Notes: generated by a model not told the origin, from the sequence alone. DNA of 64,000 nucleotides from Hominimerdicola alba (GCF_900112155.1 NZ_FOKQ01000002.1:62001-126000); one strand, 5' to 3'. Positions 51,194 through 60,126 are shown, counted from the first letter of the stretch. Numbers and translations: made by a program.

Positions 51194-51234
51194 AGCCATA
51201 GCAAATCCGACCACACGCCGGAAATACTATGGCT
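51194..51234 (-). terminator. ptsP terminator, second member of the repeated hairpin family
   Basis: AGCCATAG (51194-51201) pairs with CTATGGCT (51227-51234), and on the minus strand TTTTTGG follows. Shares CCATAG, TCCGAC and GGAAATACTATGG with the terminator at 31114-31151, also on the 3' side of a minus-strand gene. Confidence 0.75.
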
Positions 51235-51267
51235 TATTCCTTATTATATATAAGTCAGCAGCAGCGA

Positions 51268-52941
51268 TCAGTAATGCAGTACCCTTTGAATATTGCTGTG
51301 TACCTGCCGCCTGTCGCTGAGATTCAGACTGCGTATCATTCGCCTTACGGGAAGTATCTGCGGGGGCGCAACGGAAAGTGAATCCAGCTGCATATCTAAT
51401 AGTATCTCTGTCAGCGAAAGGTCTGCACCCATCTCGCCGCAAAGACATACCTTTATACCCTTGCTGTGAGCGTTGTCAACAACAAGCTTTATCATTCTCA
51501 GCACCGCCAGATGATTCGGCGGAACAACATTTTCGTAGTTGGGATTCTGCCTGTCTATCGCCAAAGTGTACTGCTCAAGATCGTTGGTGCCTATGCTGAA
51601 AAAGTCCACCTCACGCGCCAGCAGATCGCTTATCATCACCGCCGCGGGAGTCTCTATCATTACACCAAGCTCCACATCGTTGCCGAAAGGTATGTGCTTG
51701 CTCAGAAGCTCGTCCTTGACCTTGTGCATGATGTCCTTTACGCGGAAGACCTCGTCCACATCTATTATCATAGGTATGAGTATCGAAAGCTTGCCGTAAG
51801 CCGATGCCCTCAGCAATGCCCTCAGCTGTGTCTTGAATATGTCCTGCCTGCGCAGACAAAGCCTTACAGCCCTCATGCCAAGAGCAGGATTCTCTTCCTT
51901 GTCAAGACAGAAATAGTCAGCAGTCTTGTCCGCACCGATATCCAGGGTACGTATTACAACGCGCTTGCCCTTCATGTCCTCTACAACTCTGCGGTAATTG
52001 TAGAACAGTTCCTCCTCATCAGGGAAACTGTCTCTCTGCAGATACAGGAACTCCGACCTCAGCAGACCTACGCCCCCAGCGTCGTTCTCAATGGCAGATT
52101 CCAGATCTCCCAGACCACCGATATTGGCATATACCTCTATCTCCCTGCCGTCACGGGTGACGTTCTTCCTGCCCTTCAGCCTTTGAAGAAGCTCGTTCTT
52201 GCGCTCTTCCTCTTCCTCGCGCCGTGCCAGCTTTATCTGGGTCTCGTTGTCGGGCTCGATGTAGATCACTCCGTCATAGCCGTCAACTATCGCGAAACGT
52301 CCGTCAAAATCTTCCAGCTTCACATCGCCAAGACCTATCAGCGCAGGTATGTTCATAGTCCTTGCCAGTATGGCAGTATGTGAATTTATGGAACCGCCCA
52401 TGGTGCAGAAAGCCGCAACTTTCGTCTTGTCAAGAGTCGCCGTCTCGCTGGGCAGAAGATCTTCCGCACATATTATGGATATGTCATCCAGCACGAACTC
52501 CTTAGCAGACAGATTCTGCAGCTGCCTGATTATCCTCTCCGAAGCATCATAAACATCGGCGCTTCTCTCGCGGATATACTCTGAATCACCCTGACGCATA
52601 AGATCAGCCAGTGTCTGGGAAGTCCTTGCCACTGCATATTCGGCATTCAGCCTCTCATCGAATATCAGACCGCGCACACCGCGCTCGTACTGGCTGTCGC
52701 TGAGTATAAGCTCGTGTATATAGAAGATCGCCGCATCAGTCTCACCGATCTCCTCGGCTGTCTTTGCACGCAGGATACGCAGTTCTTCGACAGCGCCCTC
52801 CTTGGCGTTCATATATCTGTCCCATTCTTTTTCGGGATCGTTTATCTTGATCTTGGTAACGCTGACTTGGTCACGCTGATAAAAGCTGATGATGCCTCTC
52901 GCGATACCACGGTATACAGACCTACCTCGCAGTGTGACCAT
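51268..52941 (-). CDS. ptsI: PTS enzyme I (phosphoenolpyruvate-protein phosphotransferase)
   Basis: A 557-residue soluble enzyme I that passes phosphate from PEP to HPr. An N-terminal domain (MVTLRGRSVYRGIARG) precedes the phospho-His domain with GGSINSHTAILARTMNIPA (the active His in SHT; canonical is GGxTSHxAIxAR). The PEP-binding barrel has GGVGLLRSEFLYL, RTLDIGADK, FSIGTNDLEQYTLAIDR and CLCGEMGADLSLTEILL with the conserved Cys. ATG at 52941 is spaced from GGAGGTGA; GTG at 52950 lies inside that site. No HPr or EII gene is nearby; it stands alone, so a role in regulation or in a distant PTS is possible. Confidence 0.93.
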   Translation of the reverse strand: MVTLRGRSVYRGIARGIISFYQRDQVSVTKIKINDPEKEWDRYMNAKEGAVEELRILRAKTAEEIGETDAAIFYIHELILSDSQYERGVRGLIFDERLNAEYAVARTSQTLADLMRQGDSEYIRERSADVYDASERIIRQLQNLSAKEFVLDDISIICAEDLLPSETATLDKTKVAAFCTMGGSINSHTAILARTMNIPALIGLGDVKLEDFDGRFAIVDGYDGVIYIEPDNETQIKLARREEEEERKNELLQRLKGRKNVTRDGREIEVYANIGGLGDLESAIENDAGGVGLLRSEFLYLQRDSFPDEEELFYNYRRVVEDMKGKRVVIRTLDIGADKTADYFCLDKEENPALGMRAVRLCLRRQDIFKTQLRALLRASAYGKLSILIPMIIDVDEVFRVKDIMHKVKDELLSKHIPFGNDVELGVMIETPAAVMISDLLAREVDFFSIGTNDLEQYTLAIDRQNPNYENVVPPNHLAVLRMIKLVVDNAHSKGIKVCLCGEMGADLSLTEILLDMQLDSLSVAPPQILPVRRMIRSLNLSDRRQVHSNIQRVLHY

Positions 52942-53676
52942 GCAGTTCACCTCCGTTCAATGTGTTAAACAGGTCATAACTCTACATATTAATTATAACA
53001 CATTCACTCATGGTTAAAAAGGATGATTTGATTTGTTTACATTTGCGACACATTTTTTGTCATTTTAAAATATTATCAAACTATAATTTTGTTTGTTTTA
53101 AACAATTTTATATGGGATATTTTTCCATATCCGACAGTAAAAAGAGGGAAAACCGCTCCTGATAGATATGCTCTCACTCAAAATTACACTAAATTAACAC
53201 CCCGGGACTGCTCTCGTTTTCCCGATGATCTCCCATATTATCCACCCCGCCTCTTTTGTACACCCTGCACATGAAGACCCCGCCCACTTTGTGCAAACAA
53301 ATGTTTTTTATTTTTACTCAGACATATTTCTGCAAGAGTTGTACAAAAACGTACAACTTTTCCGCTATTTTCGCTGTTAGTAGAAAGGCAATGGCTCATT
53401 GGGGCTTTGATATAAAGGACCCGGTGCGCACGATGGCAGGCTGCGCCCGTCTGTGACTACGGCACATAGGGCACGTGTCATACTGTACCGACCGCACAGC
53501 ATCTTGACAACCGAATAACTGTCAGACTTTTTGGTATCTGCAAACCTTTCCATACAAAACACTGCTGAGGTTTTGCGTATACACTTGTAAGCAGTATTAT
53601 ATTATAGTATACGACATCATAAACCGAACCCCGGATCGGACCAAAATCGATTTTCGCGTTTTATTTTCCCTATCTC
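52942..53676. other. Long intergenic region with a GC-richer patch
   Basis: No convincing gene. AT-rich except a patch of about 53390-53500 (GGGGCTTTGATATAAAGG, then GTGCGCACGATGGCAGGCTGCGCC), which may encode a structured RNA. AGTTGTAC/GTACAACT forms an 8-bp dyad at 53337-53358, and TGACA/TGTCA with TTTTT follows near 53512-53540. A 61-codon minus frame (53377-53562) has no ribosome binding site I trust. TATAGTATACGACAT at 53603-53617 is a near copy of the 35469 element end. Confidence 0.5.
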
Positions 53677-53705
53677 TTTACTTTTGGGGAGATATGTGCT
53701 ATAAT
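53677..53705 (+). promoter_or_regulatory. ricT operon promoter
   Basis: TTTACT (53677-53682) and TATAAT (53700-53705) with a 17-bp spacer. Confidence 0.7.
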
Positions 53706-53770
53706 AATAAAGTATGTACGATGAGCTTGTATGTTTGGCTCATCAAAAGCTGAAACAGAAAGGAAAACAT

Positions 53771-54634
53771 ATGCTCAAGATAATCGGTGTGCGCTTCAAA
53801 AGCGTTGGCAAGATATATTATTTCGACCCGGGCGATACCGAACTTAAAAACGGTGATAAGGTCATTGTTGAAACTTCCCGCGGCGTTGAATGCGGCGAGG
53901 TCGTTATGACCGACAGAGAAATAGATGAAACAAGCTTCAAGAACCCAATAAAGCCAATAATCAAAAAGGCTGACGAACGCGATCTCAAAACGATAGAACG
54001 CAATAAGCAGAGAGAGCAGGAAGCCTTTGAGATATGCAAGCAGAAGATCGAAGCCCATAAGCTGAATATGGATCTCATCGATGTTGAATGTACTTTCAGC
54101 AACAATAAGATGCTCTTCTATTTTACCGCTGAAAACAGAGTTGACTTCAGAGAGTTGGTAAAAGATCTGGCAAGCGTTTTCAGAACAAGGATAGAGCTCA
54201 GACAGATAGGCGTGCGTGACGAAGCTAAAATGCTTGGCGGTCTGGGCATCTGCGGACAGCCATTCTGCTGTTCCAGATTCTTAGGTGATTTCCAGCCCGT
54301 TTCCATTAAAATGGCAAAGGAGCAGGGACTCAGCCTTAACCCCACCAAGATCAGCGGCTGCTGCGGCAGACTTATGTGCTGCCTTAAATACGAGCAGGAC
54401 AGCTACGAAGATCTGCTGAAACACACCCCAAAGGTTGGCGCGATAGTCAAGACCACCGATGGCAAGGGCGTAGTCCAGGAAGTCAATCTGCTGACAGGCA
54501 AGCTGAGAGTAAAGATAGACCGTTCCGATAACGTCATCACCGTCAAAAAAGATGATGTTGAAGTCCTCAAGGACGGCAATATCAAGATCGATAAGAACGA
54601 GCTCAAGGCTCTTAAAGGACTGGAGGGTAAGTAA
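53771..54634 (+). CDS. ricT: RicT/YaaT, PSP1-domain RNase Y-associated protein
   Basis: A 287-residue cytoplasmic protein of the PSP1/YaaT family. VGKIYYFDPGDTELKNGDKVIVETSRGVECGEVV starts the PSP1 domain. Two Cys-rich motifs, GICGQPFCCSRFLGDF and SGCCGRLMCCLKYE, match the [4Fe-4S]-binding Cys of the RicAFT (Y-complex), which modulates RNase Y processing and sporulation in B. subtilis. ATG at 53771 after AAAGGA is preferred over the frame opening at 53714, which starts 9 bases after the -10 box. It may partner RNase Y encoded at 27355. Confidence 0.95.
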   Translation: MLKIIGVRFKSVGKIYYFDPGDTELKNGDKVIVETSRGVECGEVVMTDREIDETSFKNPIKPIIKKADERDLKTIERNKQREQEAFEICKQKIEAHKLNMDLIDVECTFSNNKMLFYFTAENRVDFRELVKDLASVFRTRIELRQIGVRDEAKMLGGLGICGQPFCCSRFLGDFQPVSIKMAKEQGLSLNPTKISGCCGRLMCCLKYEQDSYEDLLKHTPKVGAIVKTTDGKGVVQEVNLLTGKLRVKIDRSDNVITVKKDDVEVLKDGNIKIDKNELKALKGLEGK

Positions 54635-55264
54635 ATGCCGTCATCACCCGTGCATCTGCTGCTGGCATACAGAATGGCAGACAGTCTGAATGTAAAAAAC
54701 AAGGCAGAGTTCCTGCTGGGCGCCATCGCCCCCGACTGCGTGAACTACGGTCAGGAGCAGGCAAGCGAGGAAGTCAGGTATACGGCTCATATCCGCGACA
54801 AGGATTACGATGTATGGAAAGCCAAGCTGAAAGCTTTTGCGGCGGATAATGCCGAAAAGTTCGCTGATAATAAGGACTTCCTCAGAGGATACCTTTTCCA
54901 CTGCTGGTCTGATATAGCCTGGGACGAAGCTGTTCAGCCCAAGATATTCGAGTTTCTCGGCACACTGGGCTACGGCTATGACGATATGACAAAGCAGAAA
55001 TGGCAGGAACTTTACCGCTTCAACAGCCTCGCGGTAAAAAGCGGAGAATATGCTGAGTGTACAAAGCTTGTTAAGCAGGGCAGACCTGTGGATATAGCAG
55101 GCTGTTCCGCAGAACTTATCGCAAAGTACGCAGCGTATGTGGCCGATGACTACCGCGATAAGATACACGATGAAAAACCCCTTTTCCTCAGCGATTCCCA
55201 TATAGCCGCAACAGTTCAGCAGATGAACGAAGCAGGCTACAGCGAAGAACTTGCTAAGATCTGA
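54635..55264 (+). CDS. Zinc-dependent phospholipase C-like protein
   Basis: A 209-residue protein. PSSPVHLLLAYRM, FLLGAIAPDCVN, AHIRDKDYDVWKAKL and FLRGYLFHCWSDIAWDE place His and Asp residues as in the zinc-dependent phospholipase C/hydrolase superfamily. No signal peptide is visible, unlike secreted phospholipase C, so a cytoplasmic hydrolase is likely. Its ATG follows the ricT stop with no gap (GGAGGGTAAATG), so it is in the same operon and probably co-translated. Substrate unknown. Confidence 0.8.
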   Translation: MPSSPVHLLLAYRMADSLNVKNKAEFLLGAIAPDCVNYGQEQASEEVRYTAHIRDKDYDVWKAKLKAFAADNAEKFADNKDFLRGYLFHCWSDIAWDEAVQPKIFEFLGTLGYGYDDMTKQKWQELYRFNSLAVKSGEYAECTKLVKQGRPVDIAGCSAELIAKYAAYVADDYRDKIHDEKPLFLSDSHIAATVQQMNEAGYSEELAKI

Positions 55265-55333
55265 AAGAAAAACAAAAGTAACAAAAGATACTGAGTAAAA
55301 CTCAGAAAAAATTTGAAAACGGAGATGTTTGAA

Positions 55334-55690
55334 ATGTTAATGTCATTACAGGAGACCGCAACCACAACACAGAACGTGTTCACACCTTTCCCTTTGCCCA
55401 TGCATCTGGGATTCTGCATCGCAGCTACCATAGTATATGGTATATACTTTGTTAAACAGAAGACTATACAGCATTTTCTTCTGCTGCTTGCCTGCGACCT
55501 TACTTTTATCACCCAGATAAATACTTCAAAGCCTGCCCTGACTTTTCTGTTTATTGCAGAAGTAGTACTGCTGCTGGGCGCTGCTGTTTTCTCAATAAAG
55601 TACAGCAGAGATCAGAAAGCTGCCGAAAAGGAGAAGAAAAAAGCTCCCAAGCAGAACGGTGACGCAGTTGATAACGCTTTTGAGGACTGA
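55334..55690 (+). CDS. Small membrane protein of unknown function
   Basis: A 118-residue protein with three hydrophobic segments (about residues 23-41, 46-62, 68-88), then a Lys/Glu-rich cytoplasmic end (KAAEKEKKKAPKQNGD). The start is ATG at 55334, spaced from GGAG at 55321-55324; the frame opening at 55313 (TTG) would include that site. No family recognised. It lies 3 bp before the dehydrogenase gene, in the same operon. Confidence 0.75.
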   Translation: MLMSLQETATTTQNVFTPFPLPMHLGFCIAATIVYGIYFVKQKTIQHFLLLLACDLTFITQINTSKPALTFLFIAEVVLLLGAAVFSIKYSRDQKAAEKEKKKAPKQNGDAVDNAFED

Positions 55691-55693
55691 TAT

Positions 55694-56653
55694 ATGAAAA
55701 TAGTTATCCTTGACAGCGAAACAGTTTCCCGCGGCGGAGATGTTAGCCTTGAAGGCATAACAAGCCTTGGCGAAAGCGAAGTTTACGGCTTTACCCCCAA
55801 CGATGAAGTAGCTGATAAAATAGGCGATGCCGATGCGGTGATATGCAATAAGTGCCTTATCACAGAGGAAGTCTTCAGCAAATGCCCCAACCTTAAATAT
55901 GTGGGACTTTTTGCAACGGGCTATAATAATGTTGACCTCAAAGCCGCCGATAAGCATGGCGCTTCCGTGTGCAACGTGCCCGCATATTCTACCGACTCGG
56001 TGGCACAGCATACCTTTGCACTGATACTCAACCACTTCAATAAGATAAGGGCATATGCCGATACCGTGGATAACGGCGACTGGGTGAACTACAAGCTGTT
56101 CACCTACTTCTATATACCTACCTACGAGCTGAAAGGCATGAGGATAGGCATTATCGGCTACGGCAGCATAGGCAGGCGCGTGGCTGAGATAGCAAGAGTT
56201 TTCGGAATGGAAGTGGTGACCTATACACGCTCTCCCGAAAAAGTGGGCGATGGCGCAAAGGCTGTCAGCCTTGATGAGCTGCTGAGGACAAGCGATGTGG
56301 TTACTATGCACTGTCCGCTGAACGAGCAGACCAAGGAAATGATAAATAAAGAAGCTCTTGAAAAAATGAAGCCCACCGCGTATTTCGTGAATACAGCCAG
56401 AGGCGGAGTAGTCAACGAGTATGACCTTGCAGATGCGCTGAACAACGAAGTCATCGCAGGTGCAGGAATAGATGCCCTGACCTTTGAACCGATGCGTGAG
56501 GACTGCCCTTTGAGAAACGCGAAGAACGCAACAATAACTCCCCATATCGCATGGGCACCCAAACAGACAAGGATACGTCTGCTTGAAGTAGTATCCGCAA
56601 ACCTGAAAGCGTGGATAAACGGCAAACCACAGAATGTGGTAAACGGTAAATAA
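55694..56653 (+). CDS. D-2-hydroxyacid dehydrogenase (glycerate dehydrogenase-like)
   Basis: A 319-residue NAD-dependent dehydrogenase of the D-isomer family. It reduces a 2-ketoacid such as hydroxypyruvate or pyruvate. IGIIGYGSIGRRVAEIARVFGMEVVTYTRS is the nucleotide fold; the catalytic Arg is in NTARGGVVNEYDL, the Glu in TFEPMREDCPL and the His in TPHIAWAPKQT. ATGYNNVDLKAADKHGASVCNVPAYSTDSVAQHTFALIL is typical of hydroxypyruvate/glycerate enzymes. It is the last gene of the ricT operon, followed by a strong terminator. The exact substrate is not known. Confidence 0.93.
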   Translation: MKIVILDSETVSRGGDVSLEGITSLGESEVYGFTPNDEVADKIGDADAVICNKCLITEEVFSKCPNLKYVGLFATGYNNVDLKAADKHGASVCNVPAYSTDSVAQHTFALILNHFNKIRAYADTVDNGDWVNYKLFTYFYIPTYELKGMRIGIIGYGSIGRRVAEIARVFGMEVVTYTRSPEKVGDGAKAVSLDELLRTSDVVTMHCPLNEQTKEMINKEALEKMKPTAYFVNTARGGVVNEYDLADALNNEVIAGAGIDALTFEPMREDCPLRNAKNATITPHIAWAPKQTRIRLLEVVSANLKAWINGKPQNVVNGK

Positions 56654-56661
56654 AAATATTC

Positions 56662-56690
56662 CCCCGAAGCGATAGTGGTGCGCTTCGGGG
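56662..56690 (+). terminator. Terminator of the ricT operon
   Basis: CCCCGAAGCG (56662-56671) pairs with CGCTTCGGGG (56681-56690), followed by TGTTTTG. Confidence 0.9.
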
Positions 56691-56877
56691 TGTTTTGTTT
56701 AAGCAATCCAGAGTAAACTGCTAAGGAAACATAGCGCGAGTGCAGAGTCCTCGCATCAAGGTACAAAGCCAAAATGCACAGCTAACAATAAGATCATAGC
56801 AAACTTCTGGAAAGGCGCGACAAATGTATCCGACACCAACAAAACAAGATCTACACCAAACATCAATAAAAAAACCA

Positions 56878-56908
56878 CAGCAGTTCCGTTTTCAGAACGG
56901 AATTGCTG
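56878..56908 (-). terminator. Terminator of the metK-acyltransferase operon
   Basis: CAGCAGTTCCGTT pairs with AACGGAATTGCTG (one G-U); on the minus strand TTTTTTT follows. Nothing else was seen in 56691-56877. Confidence 0.85.
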
Positions 56909-56919
56909 CGGCGTGATTT

Positions 56920-58017
56920 TTATGCTGTTTGTTTTTTCTCTTCAGGTTTTTTCAGCTTTGATATAATTATCTTTGGCAGATTTTTTATGCGGTTCCATAT
57001 GATCGCTATAGGAATGACCATTAAGCAAGTTACCAGCCATATCAAAATAAAATTTCTGCCCCCTGTCATTTCAAAAACAATGTCATTTGCAATGAAGAAA
57101 AACGGAAATGGGTCATAGTGTATCACCATGATATCCATAGAATCCTTGCCAAGTTCCCTGAGAGGTCTTATGCCTTGGGGCAAAGCTGAACATATCAGGA
57201 TAAGTGATGCTGAACCTGTTACTCCTGTCAGCAGGAAAAGCGGCAGACTTTCAAATTTGAGAGTGTGCATATTTACATCAGGTGTGTACAAATTACAGCA
57301 CGCTATAAGTGTTACTCCAAGTATCAAACCACATACAAGGTTGCGACTCTTGTTTTTGGGGTCAATAAATCTGAAAAACAGGAATCCGAAAGCGATAAAA
57401 AATACAGCAGGAATTACACGTATAAATGGTATCGTGAGAAATCTCACAGTTTTTTCTTCCATCAAGTCCTCTGTTTTGAGATCTGAGAATATCTTGACTG
57501 TCAGCAGTGAAGCATAAAGCGCTCCCAGTAATATCGCCCGCGTATCGAGTTTCAGCTTGTATTTCAGAAAATGGAACAGAAGCCTTGCGAAGAAAAGTGT
57601 GGAAAGAAACCACAGAGGTGCGCTTCCCATTGTTGTCCATACGGCAGTTATCATATCGCTGAGGTATTCATCGGTATATCCATAACGATAATTTCCGATC
57701 AGAATATATATGACCGAGTATATATAGTATGGTATCATCAGCCGCACGAACAATCTGCCTGCTTTTAAAGCGGGAGCAGTATCCTTTTTCAGAAAACTGT
57801 CCTTATAGCCCAGCAAAAAACCGGTTATTACAAAGAACAGCGGCATATGGAATGAGTAGATCAGCTGGACAAAGTAGTGCGCCAGGTGATTGCTTTTGGG
57901 GACCACAAGATTTACGTGACCAAGCATTACCAGTAATATGCCGAAGCCCTTTGCATAGTCCACATAATCAAGAGGTACTGACCTGATTATATTGCGGACT
58001 TTCTTTTTTTCAGCCAT
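56920..58017 (-). CDS. Acyltransferase family 3 membrane protein
   Basis: A 365-residue protein with about ten helices. DYVDYAKGFGILLVMLGHVNLVV carries the catalytic His of the acyltransferase 3 family, and FHMPLFFVITGFLLG and WFLSTLFFARLLFHFLK are typical. Such enzymes O-acetylate wall, capsule or secondary metabolite sugars. It starts 3 bases after the metK stop, so it should share the SAM-I riboswitch-controlled transcript. That link between methionine supply and a surface acyltransferase is unexpected. The substrate is unknown. Confidence 0.9.
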   Translation of the reverse strand: MAEKKKVRNIIRSVPLDYVDYAKGFGILLVMLGHVNLVVPKSNHLAHYFVQLIYSFHMPLFFVITGFLLGYKDSFLKKDTAPALKAGRLFVRLMIPYYIYSVIYILIGNYRYGYTDEYLSDMITAVWTTMGSAPLWFLSTLFFARLLFHFLKYKLKLDTRAILLGALYASLLTVKIFSDLKTEDLMEEKTVRFLTIPFIRVIPAVFFIAFGFLFFRFIDPKNKSRNLVCGLILGVTLIACCNLYTPDVNMHTLKFESLPLFLLTGVTGSASLILICSALPQGIRPLRELGKDSMDIMVIHYDPFPFFFIANDIVFEMTGGRNFILIWLVTCLMVIPIAIIWNRIKNLPKIIISKLKKPEEKKQTA

Positions 58018-58020
58018 TGT

Positions 58021-59193
58021 TTATTTTACAGCCTCCTGAAGAGCCTGAACCTTGTCTGTACGCTCCCAAGCTACGCCTAGGTCTTCTCTGCCCATATGGC
58101 CGTATGCAGCCAGCTGCTTATACTGTGGCTTTCTGAGATCGAGCATATCGATGATAGCTGCAGGGCGGAGATCGAATATATCGTTGACTGCTGCGCTGAG
58201 TCTTTCATCGGAGACCTTGCCTGTGCCGAAGGTATCAACGAGTATTGAAACGGGATTTGCAACGCCGATAGCGTATGCAAGCTCAACTTCGCATCTGTTT
58301 GCGAGACCTGCAGCTACGATGTTCTTAGCCACATATCTTGCAGCGTAAGCTGCGGAACGGTCAACCTTCGTGGGGTCCTTGCCGGAGAAGCATCCGCCGC
58401 CGTGACGAGCGTATCCGCCGTATGTATCAACGATGATCTTTCTGCCTGTAAGACCGCTGTCGCCCTGAGGTCCGCCGATAACGAATCTGCCTGTGGGGTT
58501 AACGAAGTATGTGGTCTTGTCGTCCAGAAGTCCTGCGGGGATAACGTGCTTGATGACCTTCTCGATGATGTCAGCTCTTATCTGCTCCATAGATACCTTG
58601 GCATCGTGCTGAGAGGATACTACAACTGCATCTATCCTTGCAGGCTTGCCGTCAACGTACTCAACAGTTACCTGAGTTTTTCCATCGGGTCTGAGGTAAG
58701 GCAGAGCGCCGTTCTTGCGGACTTCTGTAAGCCTGAGAGCCAGCTTGTGAGCCAGTGATACAGGCAGGGGCATGAGTTCGGGAGTTTCATCGCAGGCATA
58801 GCCGAACATGATACCCTGATCGCCTGCACCTGTATCGAATGCATTTTCCTCTCTGCCCTCGAGTGCGTTGTCAACGCCCATAGCGATATCGGGGGACTGC
58901 TTGTCGATAGTTGTCATAACTGCGCAGGTATGACCGTCGAAGCCGTACTTTGCTCTGTCATAGCCGATGCCTACAACTGTATCGCGTACTATCTGGGGGA
59001 TATCCACCTGTGCCTTGGTGGTGATCTCGCCCATGCACATTACCATACCTGTGGTGGTAACGGTCTCGCAGGCAACTCTGGAATAGGGATCCTGTTCCAG
59101 CATAGCATCGAGTATTGCATCTGAGATCTGGTCGCAGATCTTATCGGGGTGACCTTCAGTCACCGATTCGGAAGTGAAAAGAAATCTTGACAT
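58021..59193 (-). CDS. metK: S-adenosylmethionine synthetase
   Basis: A 390-residue cytoplasmic enzyme making SAM from methionine and [40 protein letters not shown] and [48 protein letters not shown] (seen as consecutive blocks) are the family motifs. Length is normal. It is preceded by a SAM-I riboswitch, which shuts off transcription when SAM is high. AGGCAGGA precedes the ATG. Confidence 0.98.
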   Translation of the reverse strand: MSRFLFTSESVTEGHPDKICDQISDAILDAMLEQDPYSRVACETVTTTGMVMCMGEITTKAQVDIPQIVRDTVVGIGYDRAKYGFDGHTCAVMTTIDKQSPDIAMGVDNALEGREENAFDTGAGDQGIMFGYACDETPELMPLPVSLAHKLALRLTEVRKNGALPYLRPDGKTQVTVEYVDGKPARIDAVVVSSQHDAKVSMEQIRADIIEKVIKHVIPAGLLDDKTTYFVNPTGRFVIGGPQGDSGLTGRKIIVDTYGGYARHGGGCFSGKDPTKVDRSAAYAARYVAKNIVAAGLANRCEVELAYAIGVANPVSILVDTFGTGKVSDERLSAAVNDIFDLRPAAIIDMLDLRKPQYKQLAAYGHMGREDLGVAWERTDKVQALQEAVK

Positions 59194-59271
59194 TATAGTT
59201 CCTGCCTTTCTTAAAAGAAACTTTGTCGGTATGCCGACATATACTGTTGTTAACCGTTAAATCAACAGCCA

Positions 59272-59443
59272 ATAAAAAGCCTCTCAATTCCGAAGAAAAG
59301 AGAGGAGAGATCTTTTTTATAAAAAATTCCTCATCTTTCGGAAATAACCGCAGGATTTGGCACCTTGATGAGCTGCATAAATATACAGCATACAGGTTGC
59401 CGGGCTTCACAGGACCTGATTCCTCCACCACTCTTGATAAGGC
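59272..59443 (-). promoter_or_regulatory. SAM-I (S-box) riboswitch upstream of metK
   Basis: On the minus strand CTTATCAAGAGTGGTGGAGG (59424-59441), GAAGCCCGGCAACC and CAAGGTGCCAAATCC give the SAM-I aptamer; P1 closes with GATGAGG at 59329. The terminator GAGAGG/CCTCTC (59280-59305) and TTTTTATT follow. High SAM favours termination. Confidence 0.95.
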
Positions 59444-59463
59444 TATTAAATTTAACGTCAATA

Positions 59464-59492
59464 ATTATACTACATAATTTCGCGCTTGTCAA
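59464..59492 (-). promoter_or_regulatory. metK promoter
   Basis: On the minus strand TTGACA (59487-59492) and TATAAT (59464-59469), 17-bp spacer, just upstream of the riboswitch. Confidence 0.9.
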
Positions 59493-59635
59493 CAGTTTTA
59501 ACGTTTTTTTTACAAGATATTCCAAACTAACTTTTTATAGAGAGGTATAGTCTGGGTCTATTTGGTGTGAAAGACTATAAACGGAGTGGAATTTTAAATA
59601 TTTTTAAACAAATGATAGAATGTTTGAGAAAGTGC

Positions 59636-59664
59636 TTGACAAATCAGGATTGTCGTGGTATAAT
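59636..59664 (+). promoter_or_regulatory. Promoter of the tRNA Gly-Arg-His cluster
   Basis: TTGACA (59636-59641) and TATAAT (59659-59664), 17-bp spacer, 36 bp before tRNA-Gly. Confidence 0.9.
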
Positions 59665-59699
59665 AATTTTCGTTGACTGGTCAAGTCAATGACCCAAAT

Positions 59700-59770
59700 G
59701 CGGGTGTAGTTCAATGGTAGAACTCCAGCCTTCCAAGCTGGCCACGTGGGTTCGATTCCCATCACCCGCT
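59700..59770 (+). tRNA. tRNA-Gly (anticodon TCC)
   Basis: Acceptor GCGGGTG/CACCCGC, D-loop GTTCAATGGTAGAAC, anticodon stem CCAGC/GCTGG with loop CTTCCAA giving TCC, T-arm GTGGGTTCGATTCCCAT. No CCA encoded. Confidence 0.95.
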
Positions 59771-59792
59771 TTTACTGTTGAATGCAGTATAT

Positions 59793-59866
<74 letters not shown>

Positions 59867-59870
59867 TTAT

Positions 59871-59945
59871 GGTGGGTATAGCGTAGTTGGTTAACGCGTC
59901 AGATTGTGGTCCTGAAGATCGAGAGTTCGAATCTCTCTACCCACC
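59871..59945 (+). tRNA. tRNA-His (anticodon GTG)
   Basis: G at 59871 serves as G-1 opposite C73, then GTGGGTA pairs with TACCCAC. Anticodon loop TTGTGGT gives GTG. T-arm GAGAGTTCGAATCTCTC. No CCA encoded. Confidence 0.94.
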
Positions 59946-59947
59946 CT

Positions 59948-59983
59948 ACAGCTTCTCGAAATATCGAGGGGCTGTATTTTTTT
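59948..59983 (+). terminator. Terminator of the tRNA cluster
   Basis: ACAGCTTCTCGA pairs with TCGAGGGGCTGT (G-U wobbles), followed by ATTTTTTT. Confidence 0.85.
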
Positions 59984-59998
59984 ATGTCGTTTACTATA
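59983..59998. repeat. Solo copy of the 16-bp inverted-repeat element end
   Basis: TATGTCGTTTACTATA is identical to the right end of the element at 35469-35570 (35555-35570). No matching left end was seen nearby. Confidence 0.6.
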
Positions 59999-60042
59999 CT
60001 TTCGTGCTGTTGGTATTACAGATCGTGATCCGGAGGTGTATT

Positions 60043-60126
60043 ATGGATAGTATTAGGTTTTCTGTTGTTATCCCTGCTCATAACGAGGAAAAGTATATTG
60101 GCAAATGTATTCGGGTGTTTTTTTGA
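60043..60126 (+). pseudogene. N-terminal scrap of a family 2 glycosyltransferase
   Basis: Well-placed GGAGGTG and ATG open a 27-codon frame reading MDSIRFSVVIPAHNEEKYI then GKC, the start of GT2 enzymes (nucleotide-sugar-binding motif SVVIPAHNEEKYIG), but it diverges after GKCI and stops at 60124. The rest of the gene is missing. The break lies at the first copy of the 20-bp direct repeat (60112-60131). A deletion or insertion removed the body of the gene. Confidence 0.75.

Noticed and set aside
53337-53358. AGTTGTAC/GTACAACT dyad as another AraR site
   Set aside because: Half-sites are 6 bp apart instead of overlapping at the centre, and no arabinose-related gene follows; more likely a hairpin.
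53377-53562. 61-codon minus frame as a small gene
   Set aside because: No trustworthy ribosome binding site and no recognisable protein features; a structured RNA is at least as likely.
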